Source: a bacterium HR15
Lineage (GTDB): Bacteria > Armatimonadota > Fimbriimonadia > Fimbriimonadales > GBS-DC
Length of the DNA stretch: 53,766 bases
Direction of reading: 5' to 3'
NCBI GenBank assembly: GCA_002898555.1
Contig: BEHR01000027.1
Span: 1-53,766, forward strand
The position numbers and the translations under genes were made by a program. Shown here piece by piece: positions 34,887-42,153 of the stretch (position 1 is the stretch's first letter; each line of letters begins with the position of its first letter). Under the pieces are notes generated by a model. That model saw only the letters and a list, made by a program, of their open reading frames with translations, did no database searches and had not been told where the DNA came from.

Positions 34887-35571
34887 AATGGCGCGAGTAC
34901 CACTCCTCCTTCACCATGTAGCCCAGTTGGCGCAGGGTCTGAACAGCCATGCGGTTCATCTGGGCGCGTTGGGCATCCGTTTGATCATCGTAGCCCAGCA
35001 GGTGCAGCGTCCCATGCAGGCAAAGCATGAGAATTTCGGTGAGCAGATCGTGTCCGTTCGGCTCCGCCTGTCGCGCTGCCGTCTCCACTGAGACCACTAC
35101 CTCACCCATCATCGTGGCTTCCCCTGGACAGAAGCGGCTTGCCTCCTCACCAGTTGTCAGCGGGAAGCTCAGCACATCGGTTGGTTGGTGGACGCCCCGA
35201 TAGCGTGCGTTCAGCGCAGCGATCTCGGCGTCCGTGGTAAGCCACACGCTGATTTCGACGGGCGAGTCGCGAAGGGCAAGGGGCGAGCGATGGAGAGCAA
35301 TCGGCAGCAGGGCGCGGATGGCTTCGTGGATTGCCCGTTCTAACAGGGTCAGTGCGCCCCCCGAATTCGGCTCCCCATGAGCCTCGCCCTTCAGATTCGG
35401 CTCGGCAGGAGCCTCGCCCTCCAGATTCGGCTCGGCAGGAGCCTCGCCCTCCAGAGGGAGCGAGCCAGCCGATTCTCGTGGATGGGAGGATGAAAGAAGT
35501 GAGGTGAGGAGCTGATCGGCTTCGGCGGCGCTACCTACCGATACAAGAATCTCAGGGCAGGTTAGCAACAT
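34876..35571 (-). CDS. ybeY: Endoribonuclease YbeY with a repeat-encoded N-terminal insertion
   Basis: A 231-residue protein; the YbeY domain occupies about residues 70-231 (usual length 150-180 in total). It carries EIAALNARYRGVHQPTDVLSFPL and the metal site HGTLHLLGYDD (H186, H190). The third ligand, normally His, is D196. Residues about 38-68 are three copies of a ten-residue unit LEGEAPAEPN, encoded by 30-base tandem repeats at 35366-35455 that match the intergenic repeats of this genome. YbeY acts in 16S rRNA 3' maturation and ribosome quality control. The start at ATG 35571 overlaps the HD-domain gene by 20 bases, the usual gene order for ybeY. Confidence 0.93.
   Translation of the reverse strand: MLLTCPEILVSVGSAAEADQLLTSLLSSSHPRESAGSLPLEGEAPAEPNLEGEAPAEPNLKGEAHGEPNSGGALTLLERAIHEAIRALLPIALHRSPLALRDSPVEISVWLTTDAEIAALNARYRGVHQPTDVLSFPLTTGEEASRFCPGEATMMGEVVVSVETAARQAEPNGHDLLTEILMLCLHGTLHLLGYDDQTDAQRAQMNRMAVQTLRQLGYMVKEEWYSRHYER
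35366..35455. repeat. Three 30-bp tandem repeats inside ybeY
   Basis: The unit TTCGGCTCGGCAGGAGCCTC plus ten further bases is repeated three times, the first copy diverged. The same unit occurs in the intergenic elements at 5280-5340, 11945-11975 and 25860-25915. Its length is a multiple of three, so the ybeY frame is preserved. Confidence 0.9.
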
Positions 35572-37072
35572 AGACCTCTTCACGCTCCGGTTGGGCATCC
35601 TGATACGCCACGCGGCGATGGCGCAGGGCGACCAGCACGCGCACAAACGCCTCCTCGATAAGCTTCAGGTCGCGGAAAGTCAGCGTGCTTTCGTCCAGCT
35701 GCCCATCCTGATGACGCATCTCGATCAGCTCATGCACATAGCTGGCAAGCCGTGCAGGGGTAGGGTTCTCCAAGCAGCGTGTGGCTGCTTCCACAGTATC
35801 TGCCAGCATAACCAGCGCGGCTTCGCGCGTCTGGGGCTTCGGTCCGTCATACCGAAAATGCTGCTCCAACACAGGGTCATGCCCCTCCCCCACCGCTTGG
35901 TGATAGAAATAAGTGATCAGGGAGGTGCCATGGTGCTGAGCGATAATGTCGCAGATGGCGGTCGGCAGGCGGTGCTGATGGGCCAGCTCCACTCCATCCC
36001 GCACATGCGAGGCGATAATCCGTGCGGAGAGGGCAGGATTGATACGCTCGTGTGTGTTCGGACCCCGCTGGTTCTCGATATAGAAATCGGGGCGCGTGAG
36101 CTTCCCGATGTCATGATAGTAGCCCCCGACTCGCGCCAGCATGGGGTCTGCCCCGATGGCGAGGGCAGCCTCCTCCGCCAGCTGCCCCACATATTGGCTG
36201 TGGAAGTAGGTGCCGGGTGCCCTATCGCGCAGCTCACGCTGCAGCGGGTGCTCCAACGAGGCAAGTTCCATCAGCGCCATCGGCGTCGCCAGGCGGAACG
36301 GTCGTTCCAGCAGGGTCAGCCCCAGCCAGAAGATAGCCATCGCGCCCGTGCCGCTGATAAGCCCCCAGAACGCACTGACACCCGCCTTCAGCCAATCGCC
36401 ATAGAGATGCAACTCGGCTGCAAACGACCCGACAGCCAGCAATGCGCTTAGCAAAGTGCCTACGAGGAACAGGTCGGTGCGCCTTCGCATCGGAAAGACC
36501 GCGAACATCGCGCTCCAGCCGACCAGCCCGACAAGGCCCGCAGTGAGAACGGGCAGCTCCAGCGCAACGGCAATGCCGCCCAACAGCACGGTAAAGGTCA
36601 GCACCGCTAACAGTGGATGAATGAGCGTGCTAAGCATCATGCCGCCGGCGAGCAGGGGGGCGAACGCGAGGAAACCACGCTCACTGCCCAACACTGGCTC
36701 ATGAGCCAGCGCCGCCACCACCCGCACGCCTAACAGACTCAGAAACCCGATTAAAACGAGCAGAATCAGCCCCACCTCCCGCGCGCTGGGCGCGATGGGC
36801 GAGCGAAGTGCCAATCCCGATGCACGGGTCAGCCCAATCTGCCGAATCAGCACAACCATCAACCCAACCTGCGCGGCAGCAATTAGCCCGCGCTGCAGCC
36901 ACTGCTGGGGCAGAGCGCTCATCTCCCCGTTCAACAGGGTCAGGGCAAGCAGGCTGATGAAACCTGCCATCAACGACTCCCAGCGCCAAGGGAGCCTGAG
37001 CTGCCTCAAGGACGCTGATTTGGCGCCACTGCGCCCGCGACCCCGCTTCAGAGCCGCCCAACCGATCCGCAT
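35552..37072 (-). CDS. Membrane HD-domain phosphohydrolase (PgpH/YqfF type, shortened)
   Basis: A 506-residue protein with about seven membrane helices (residues about 25-260) followed by an HD domain: FHSQYVGQLAEEAALAIG, YYHDIGKLTRPDFY, HVRDGVELAHQHRLP and IIAQHHGTSLITYFYHQA. This is the catalytic architecture of PgpH/YqfF proteins, which in other bacteria hydrolyse cyclic di-AMP. The large extracytoplasmic 7TMR-HDED domain of about 250 residues found before the helices in typical members is absent here. The position between rpsU and ybeY is the usual one. ATG 37072 is chosen because it directly follows rpsU; the upstream part of the frame overlaps rpsU. Confidence 0.88.
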   Translation of the reverse strand: MRIGWAALKRGRGRSGAKSASLRQLRLPWRWESLMAGFISLLALTLLNGEMSALPQQWLQRGLIAAAQVGLMVVLIRQIGLTRASGLALRSPIAPSAREVGLILLVLIGFLSLLGVRVVAALAHEPVLGSERGFLAFAPLLAGGMMLSTLIHPLLAVLTFTVLLGGIAVALELPVLTAGLVGLVGWSAMFAVFPMRRRTDLFLVGTLLSALLAVGSFAAELHLYGDWLKAGVSAFWGLISGTGAMAIFWLGLTLLERPFRLATPMALMELASLEHPLQRELRDRAPGTYFHSQYVGQLAEEAALAIGADPMLARVGGYYHDIGKLTRPDFYIENQRGPNTHERINPALSARIIASHVRDGVELAHQHRLPTAICDIIAQHHGTSLITYFYHQAVGEGHDPVLEQHFRYDGPKPQTREAALVMLADTVEAATRCLENPTPARLASYVHELIEMRHQDGQLDESTLTFRDLKLIEEAFVRVLVALRHRRVAYQDAQPEREEVYVANLP

Positions 37073-37088
37073 CGCCCTATCGAACGCC

Positions 37089-37259
37089 TCACTTTTTGGA
37101 GCGACGGCGCTGCTTCTGACGCCGACGCCGCTCACTGGGCTTCTCATAGTGGGTATGCCGCTTATAATCCTGCAAGATCCCACTCTGCTCCAGCAGCTTC
37201 TTAAATCGCTTGAGCGCGCTATCCAGCGACTCATTCGGACGAACCTGTATCTGTGCCAA
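37089..37259 (-). CDS. rpsU: Ribosomal protein bS21
   Basis: A 56-residue, very basic protein that starts with TTG: MAQIQVRPNESLDSALKRF, then KKLLEQSGILQDYKRHTHYE and a tail of Arg/Lys ending RRRSKK. This is the S21 signature (VRPNESLDSALKRFKK; YEKPSERRRR). GGAGG repeats precede the TTG (AAGGAGGAAGGAGGCAAGAGGGCA). It is a 30S subunit protein involved in initiation. It is the first gene of the operon that continues with the HD protein and ybeY, with 16 bases to the next start. Confidence 0.95.
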   Translation of the reverse strand: MAQIQVRPNESLDSALKRFKKLLEQSGILQDYKRHTHYEKPSERRRRQKQRRRSKK

Positions 37260-37288
37260 TGCCCTCTTGCCTCCTTCCTCCTTACAAG

Positions 37289-37315
37289 ATTGTACCCTAT
37301 ATTCGCCCTTTTCAA
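37289..37315 (-). promoter_or_regulatory. Promoter of the rpsU-ybeY operon
   Basis: On the minus strand, TTGAAA (37310-37315) and GGTACAAT (hexamer 37289-37294), spacer 15. The short leader is a purine-rich double ribosome binding site. Confidence 0.55.
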
Positions 37316-37384
37316 GAACTCTCCTGCCAAAGGCTCCAAGATTCTATCGGATTCGGGCGCGAAAAATCAAGACCCTCCCGGCGT

Positions 37385-37424
37385 GAAAAAAACAACCCCC
37401 TCCCCCACGCTGTGGGAGAGGGGG
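37385..37424 (-). terminator. Intrinsic terminator of the PEP-CTERM gene
   Basis: On the minus strand the stem CCCCCTCTCCCAC/GTGGGGGAGGGGG is followed by TTGTTTTTTT. It lies 26 bases behind the PEP-CTERM stop codon. Confidence 0.85.
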
Positions 37425-37449
37425 CAAGGGGATGAGGGCAAAAGCCCGC

Positions 37450-38193
37450 TTACTTCTTGCGTCGGCGCAGCCCAACCAGACCCGCCAGACCCACGCCTAA
37501 CGCCAGCATGGATGCAGGCTCAGGCACAAAGCAGGCACCGCTGAGATTAATGGTGTATGCACCCGTGCTACCAGTACCTGTCCAGCTGGCTACCACGCGA
37601 TCAGGGTCTGCAGGGTTGGATTGATAGATACCGCTGTATGGAGAACCGCTATAGATAACCCTCCCGCCACCTGAATCGCGCGGGTCGCGGTTATAGGCGG
37701 AGACCGCAATGTAGTAAATACCTGGTCCAGGCAACCCCCATGTCGCCGAGCCTGCCCCTTGATTACCGCTGTTATCTGAAGTGCTCAAGTAGTAGTTCGA
37801 TGAAGCGGAACCGGGACCGATGTAGGATTGATAAGATCCCTGTCCCGGCTGGACGACATCACCAGGTCGGTCGTCGTTGTGCCAGAGCGCCTGCCCCAAG
37901 CTGTCGAACAGCCAGATCTGCGTGTCACTCAGAGCACCTGTTGTCCATGCTTTGAAGACAGCAGGGTCGCAGATAATGATCTGGAACATATCCACATCAG
38001 TGGAAGAAGCAATGGTTCCCGTGATCGTGGTGAGCGACTGAGCAGGACTCCCAGCAACTACCTGTGCCGTACTTGGCAGGTCGCCGGCGTCGCCGCCGCC
38101 GTTCGCGGTCTCATCCCATGCCTGGGCGTTGACGCCTGCGATCAGCGCCGCTATCGCGATACTGCTCAGCCAGAGTTGTGCATGCTTGCGCAT
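37450..38193 (-). CDS. PEP-CTERM sorted exported protein
   Basis: A 247-residue secreted protein: signal peptide (MRKHAQLWLSSIAIAALIAGVNAQA), a beta-rich body with VDMFQIIICDPAVFKAWTTG and many Gly/Ser/Asn, and a C-terminal sorting tail VPEPASMLALGVGLAGLVGL followed by RRRKK (residues about 223-247). The PEP motif, hydrophobic helix and basic end are the substrate signal for an exosortase, which removes the tail during export to the surface or matrix. The body resembles bacterial pre-peptidase C-terminal (PPC)-like or discoidin-like beta-sandwich proteins. GGAGG precedes ATG 38193. No exosortase gene lies in the window. Confidence 0.88.
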   Translation of the reverse strand: MRKHAQLWLSSIAIAALIAGVNAQAWDETANGGGDAGDLPSTAQVVAGSPAQSLTTITGTIASSTDVDMFQIIICDPAVFKAWTTGALSDTQIWLFDSLGQALWHNDDRPGDVVQPGQGSYQSYIGPGSASSNYYLSTSDNSGNQGAGSATWGLPGPGIYYIAVSAYNRDPRDSGGGRVIYSGSPYSGIYQSNPADPDRVVASWTGTGSTGAYTINLSGACFVPEPASMLALGVGLAGLVGLRRRKK

Positions 38194-38308
38194 TGTTCTG
38201 CCTCCTTCCATCAGAATTTTGGATTCTGCCTTTGCTGTCCAGCATCGGGCATCATCCACTCTTAATAGACTCAAAAACCGCCCAAAACCGGACAGCCAAC
38301 TCACCCCT

Positions 38309-38338
38309 ATTATACACCCTTTTTGCGTCCATGTCCAA
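38309..38338 (-). promoter_or_regulatory. Promoter of the PEP-CTERM gene
   Basis: On the minus strand, TTGGAC (38333-38338) and TATAAT (38309-38314), spacer 18. The leader would be about 105 bases. Confidence 0.75.
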
Positions 38339-38418
38339 TAGGTTGGGGGTGAAACGGGCAGAATCTGGTATTTTTGCTGGGTGACCGACTGCAACAGAGG
38401 GGCGCATCATCAGCGGGG

Positions 38419-38424
38419 TATATT
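38419..38424 (+). promoter_or_regulatory. -10 box of the tricorn-type gene, leaderless type
   Basis: GGTATATT with hexamer TATATT ending nine bases before ATG 38434. No Shine-Dalgarno sequence. Confidence 0.55.
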
Positions 38425-38433
38425 TATTAGGCT

Positions 38434-40110
38434 ATGGAGCCAACACCTATGAGTTCGGAAGCAACCAACGGGGAGAAGCAGGTCAAGCCAATCCAGATCG
38501 ACTTTGAGGATATTCACCTGCGGGTGATTACGGTGCCGCTGCCCGCGGGGATTTATGGGCAGGTTGCCGGGTTAACCAAAAAGCGCGTGATTGCCACCCA
38601 GTTCCCTGTGGAAGGGATGCTGGGCAAAAGCTGGCTGGATGAAGAGGTGGAAGGGAAGGGCGCGCTGGTGATGTATGACTTCAACGCTGCTAAAACGGAG
38701 ACACTAACAAGCAAGGTGAGCGATTTCACCCTCTCGCGCGACCACAAGACGCTGGCGTACCGTTCGGGCAAGCGGCTGCGTGTCCTCCCCGCCGGTCAGA
38801 AGCCGGACGAGAAGCACGAGCAGTCTCCGCCCTCGCGCGAAAGTGGCTGGATTGACCTTGCGCGCGTGCGTTGTGCCGTCGTGCCCACGCGCGAGTGGCA
38901 ACAGATGTACCGCGAGGCGTGGCGACTACAGCGCGAGTTCTTCTGGAGCGCGGATATGTCGGGCGTCGACTGGCAGACCGTGTACGACCGCTATTACCCG
39001 TTGCTGGAGCGTGTCGCCACACGCAGCGAGTTCTCCGATTTGATGTGGGAGATGCAAGGCGAGCTGGGCACTTCCCACTGCTACGAGTTCGGGGGCGACT
39101 ACCGCCAGCCGCCCCAATATAGCGTCGGCTTTCTGGGCGCGGAGTTTGAATGGGACGAAGACGCGCAAGGCTACCGGATCGTGCGCATCCTGCAAGGCGA
39201 CCCGTGGCTGGAAGATGTCGATTCGCCCCTGAATGAGCCGGGGGTGAACGCGCAAGTGGGCGAAGTGCTTGTCGCCATCAACGGCAGAAGGCTTTCGCGC
39301 GACTTCACGCCGGGCGAGGCGCTCTTGAATCTGGCGGGTGTGCCCGTGGAGCTGACTGTGCGCAACGCGCAGGGCGAAACGCGCACCGTCGTCACCAAAA
39401 CCCTCCGCGACGAGTCCATGCTGCGCTATCGCGATTGGGTGCGGCGCAACCGCGAGTATGTGCATGAAAAAACGAACGGGCAAGTGGGCTACATTCACAT
39501 CCCTGATATGGGCTGGTGGGGCTTCTCGGAGTTTCATCGCGGTTTCCTGATGGAACTGACGCGCCCCGCGCTGATTGTGGATGTGCGGGCGAACGGCGGC
39601 GGCATCGTCTCGCCCCTCTTGCTGGAGAAACTGGCTCGGAAACGGCTGGGCTACGATGTGCCGCGCTGGGGTAAGCCGATGCCGTATCCCTATGAATCGG
39701 TGATGGGACCCATCGTCGCGATAACCGATGAACGCGCTGGCTCCGACGGCGATATATTCAGCCACGCCTTCAAACTGATGCGAATCGGTATACTGATTGG
39801 CAAGCGCACCTGGGGCGGCGTGATTGGCATCTGGCCCAAGTCGCTGTTCGTGGATCAGGGCTTGACCACGCAGCCGGAGTACGCCTTCTGGTTCTATGAT
39901 GTGGGCTGGCGCGTGGAGAACTACGGCACCGACCCCGATATCGAAGTGGAATACGCACCGCAGGACTATGCGGCAGGGCGCGACCCGCAACTGGATCGAG
40001 CGATTGTGGAGATTCAAAAGCAGATGGAGGCGAACCCACCCCGATTGCCCGACTTCGAACCGCGCCCGAAACTGCCACTGCCGAAGGGGCTGACACGAAA
40101 GGGCGAATGA
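38434..40110 (+). CDS. Tricorn-type serine protease core lacking the beta-propellers
   Basis: A 558-residue protein equivalent to the C-terminal half of tricorn protease (about 1050 residues in full). The order is a short remnant that looks like the end of the second propeller (VKPIQIDFEDIHLRVITVPLP), core domain C1 with GTSHCYEF (H215), a PDZ domain (about residues 240-325: LNEPGVNAQVGEVLVAINGRRL), and core domain C2 with VDVRANGGG and the nucleophile S437 in DERAGSDGD. GTDPDIEVE near residue 500 is the probable acidic part of the charge relay. The substrate-gating and filtering propellers are missing, yet the start is clean and has its own -10 box. Cytosolic. Confidence 0.88.
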   Translation: MEPTPMSSEATNGEKQVKPIQIDFEDIHLRVITVPLPAGIYGQVAGLTKKRVIATQFPVEGMLGKSWLDEEVEGKGALVMYDFNAAKTETLTSKVSDFTLSRDHKTLAYRSGKRLRVLPAGQKPDEKHEQSPPSRESGWIDLARVRCAVVPTREWQQMYREAWRLQREFFWSADMSGVDWQTVYDRYYPLLERVATRSEFSDLMWEMQGELGTSHCYEFGGDYRQPPQYSVGFLGAEFEWDEDAQGYRIVRILQGDPWLEDVDSPLNEPGVNAQVGEVLVAINGRRLSRDFTPGEALLNLAGVPVELTVRNAQGETRTVVTKTLRDESMLRYRDWVRRNREYVHEKTNGQVGYIHIPDMGWWGFSEFHRGFLMELTRPALIVDVRANGGGIVSPLLLEKLARKRLGYDVPRWGKPMPYPYESVMGPIVAITDERAGSDGDIFSHAFKLMRIGILIGKRTWGGVIGIWPKSLFVDQGLTTQPEYAFWFYDVGWRVENYGTDPDIEVEYAPQDYAAGRDPQLDRAIVEIQKQMEANPPRLPDFEPRPKLPLPKGLTRKGE

Positions 40111-40149
40111 AGTTTTTTCTCTGAACCAGCTGCGCTCAAAAATTTCAGG
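40111..40149. repeat. Degenerate palindromic repeat before cutA
   Basis: AAGTTTTTTCTCTGA ... CTCAAAAATTTCAGG is a decayed copy of the palindromic repeat that is intact upstream of lysA. It fills the whole gap between the tricorn-type gene and cutA. Confidence 0.55.
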
Positions 40150-40152
40150 ACC

Positions 40153-40473
40153 ATGCGGCTCTACTATATCACCTTGAACACGGCAGAAGAAGCGGAGCGT
40201 ATTGGATGGGCTTTGCTGGAACGCCAGCTGGCGGTGTGCGTCAACTGGTTCCCCATCACCTGCGCTTACCGATGGGAAGGCAAAATCGTGCAGGAGCCAG
40301 AGGTGGTGCTTATCGTGAAGACGCGCGAAGGCTACTTCGACGCCATTCAGCAGGTGCTGCAGGAACATATCACCTACACGAACTTTGTCGCGGAACTCAC
40401 GCCAGCGCAGGTCAACGCACCCTTTCTAAACTGGCTCCATGTCGAAGTGCCCCCAGCGGATAGGGGTGAGTAG
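40153..40473 (+). CDS. cutA: CutA divalent-ion tolerance-type protein
   Basis: A 106-residue protein with the CutA fold: YYITLNTAEEAERIGWALLERQLAVCVNWFP, then the conserved ITCAYRWEGKIVQEPEVVLIVKT and a C-terminal LNWLHVEV. CutA forms very stable trimers; a role in copper tolerance was proposed from E. coli, but its true function is unsettled. The start ATG has only a weak AGGA three bases upstream. It is on the same strand as the tricorn-type gene after 42 bases, so it may be cotranscribed. Confidence 0.92.
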   Translation: MRLYYITLNTAEEAERIGWALLERQLAVCVNWFPITCAYRWEGKIVQEPEVVLIVKTREGYFDAIQQVLQEHITYTNFVAELTPAQVNAPFLNWLHVEVPPADRGE

Positions 40474-40537
40474 CGGGTGGAATTTGGCGAGTGACAAGGA
40501 GCGAATGGCGAGTGGATAGATTCCACCCACTACTCAC
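40466..40537. terminator. Bidirectional terminator-like inverted repeat
   Basis: GTGAGTAGCGGGTGGAAT (40466-40483) is complementary, apart from one G-T pair, to ATTCCACCCACTACTCAC (40520-40537). It lies between the convergent cutA and dipeptidase genes and includes the cutA stop codon. No T-run, and the loop is long. Confidence 0.55.
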
Positions 40538-40543
40538 CGCTCA

Positions 40544-41914
40544 TTACTCGACATTCGCCAACCCTTCGAAGATACGCGCGTAGAGACGCACCAGCTTTTT
40601 GAGGCTGTCGATGGCGATGCGCTCGTCGGGTTCATGTGCGCTGCCGTCGCCTTCGAACGCGGCGCCAATCGCGACGAGGTTCGGCATCACACGGGCGTAG
40701 GTGCCGCCGCCCATCGTGGCGGGTTGGCTCTCCCAATCGCCTGTCTCTTCCCGATAGATGCGCAGCAGGGTCTTCAGGAAGGGGGTCTCTGGAGGCACAT
40801 AGTGGGGAGGGGTGTGGCGCACCTCGGACAGTTCGAACCCCGTGCGCGTGAGCGTCTGTTGTAATCGCTCCTGCAGCGCGTCCAGGCTCCAAGTGATGGG
40901 GTAGCGGATATTGAACACGCACCGCACGCGCGAGCCGTCGTAGTCGAAGACGCCTAAATTGCTGGTGAGGGCGCCCGAAAGTTCGTCGCGATGGTCGATG
41001 CCGAGCGCGGCGCCATTGAGTGAACGCCCCCAGTCCAGCACGGTGTCCAGCCACTGCTCATTATCGGGCAGGTTCAGCGGTTGCAGGGCTTCGAGCAGGC
41101 GCACGACAGCGTTCGTGCCGCCTTCAGGGTGGCTGCCGTGTGCCGATTTACCGCGCGCGATAAGCTTCCAGCCGGCAGGGTCAGGCTGCCACGCCACCCC
41201 TTCGGGCAATGGGTGCGCAGGTTGCATGGCACAATTCACCAGCGCCTCGGCATAGTCGGGCACCATGTTGTGTCGCTCCCCTCCACGCGCCCAGAGGATG
41301 CGCACCATGTGATCAGGCATCTGGACACGCTTCTCCAAAAAGAGATTGGCGATGCCCTTCTCGCCATAGATGAAGGGCCAGCCTGCATCGGGACTAACCC
41401 CCCATACGGGCCGTTCTGGCTCATGAGCTAAATAGTACTGCATGCATTCCCATCGGCTTTCCTCGTCACAGCCGATGATGAGGCGCACACGCCGTTTGAG
41501 GGGCACATCGAGCTCCTTGAGGGCGCGCACGGCATAGATGCTGGCTAAAGTGGCGCCCTTGTCATCAGTTGCGCCACGCGCATAGATATAGCCGTTCTCT
41601 ATCACGGCGCCAAAAGGCGGTTTCGTCCAGCCCGCGCCCGCCGGCACCACATCGATATGGCTGAGCGAAGCAATCATTTCGCTCCCTGCACCTATTTCCA
41701 AGTCGCCTGCATAACCGTCAAAGTCGCGCGGGCGCATCTCGAAGCGTTGCCCCATCTCCAGCACGATATCGAGCGCATCCCGAATGCCCTTGCCAAATGG
41801 CGCGTTGGGTGCTGGCTCCGTGCGCACGCTTTCCGCTTGCAGCAACCGCTGAAAATCGGCAATCATCTCATCGGTATGTGCGTCAATCCACTCTATCAGC
41901 CGTTCCCGATCCAT
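40544..41914 (-). CDS. M20 family dipeptidase (PepV/Sapep type)
   Basis: A 456-residue zinc/manganese dipeptidase. It shows the two-metal site SHIDVVPAG (H86), RGATDDKG (D117) and the catalytic EE pair in CDEESRWEC (E151, E152), then a distal ligand in VSPDAGWPFIYGEKG. The lid/dimerisation domain follows and the C-terminal catalytic part ends MGGGTYARVMPNLVAIGAAFEGDGSAHEPDERI. The proteins cleave N-terminal residues from short peptides in the cytoplasm. The ATG at 41914 lacks a clear Shine-Dalgarno sequence. Confidence 0.93.
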   Translation of the reverse strand: MDRERLIEWIDAHTDEMIADFQRLLQAESVRTEPAPNAPFGKGIRDALDIVLEMGQRFEMRPRDFDGYAGDLEIGAGSEMIASLSHIDVVPAGAGWTKPPFGAVIENGYIYARGATDDKGATLASIYAVRALKELDVPLKRRVRLIIGCDEESRWECMQYYLAHEPERPVWGVSPDAGWPFIYGEKGIANLFLEKRVQMPDHMVRILWARGGERHNMVPDYAEALVNCAMQPAHPLPEGVAWQPDPAGWKLIARGKSAHGSHPEGGTNAVVRLLEALQPLNLPDNEQWLDTVLDWGRSLNGAALGIDHRDELSGALTSNLGVFDYDGSRVRCVFNIRYPITWSLDALQERLQQTLTRTGFELSEVRHTPPHYVPPETPFLKTLLRIYREETGDWESQPATMGGGTYARVMPNLVAIGAAFEGDGSAHEPDERIAIDSLKKLVRLYARIFEGLANVE

Positions 41915-41968
41915 AGCAAGAAGGTGTTCGACAGCGACCTGCCTTTTCCCTTGCTAAAAGAACCCTTG

Positions 41969-42127
41969 AAATTTTTTCTCTGGGGTACTCAGCGAAGCTG
42001 GGTCAGAGAAAAAATTTCAGGAAAAATTTTTTCTCTGGGGTACTCCAAAATTTTCTTCTCCGGGGTACCCGTCTGGGTCGGAGAAGAAAATTTTGAGCAA
42101 AGCTGGGTCAGAGAAAAAATTTCAGGT
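41969..42127. repeat. Palindromic repeats with one copy nested in another
   Basis: Copy 1 (41969-42022) is a palindrome AAATTTTTTCTCTGGGGTAC...GGGTCAGAGAAAAAATTTC. Copy 2 has the same arms at 42023-42046 and 42097-42127, but its loop is interrupted exactly after GGGGTACTC by a third, complete 50-base palindrome (42047-42096, CAAAATTTTCTTCTCCGGGG...AGAAGAAAATTTTG). The block ends 26 bases before the lysA start codon. Confidence 0.85.
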
Positions 42128-42153
42128 GTTAGCCTGCAGGAAGGGATTCGCTC

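Noticed and set aside
35366-35455. CRISPR array or microsatellite reading of the 30-bp repeats
   Set aside because: Three adjacent units without spacers, in a coding frame, matching dispersed repeats elsewhere; no cas genes anywhere in the window.
38926-40368. A 480-codon minus-strand frame opposite the tricorn-type protease
   Set aside because: Antisense to a protein with identifiable catalytic motifs. The translation is rich in His, Arg and Ala and matches no family.
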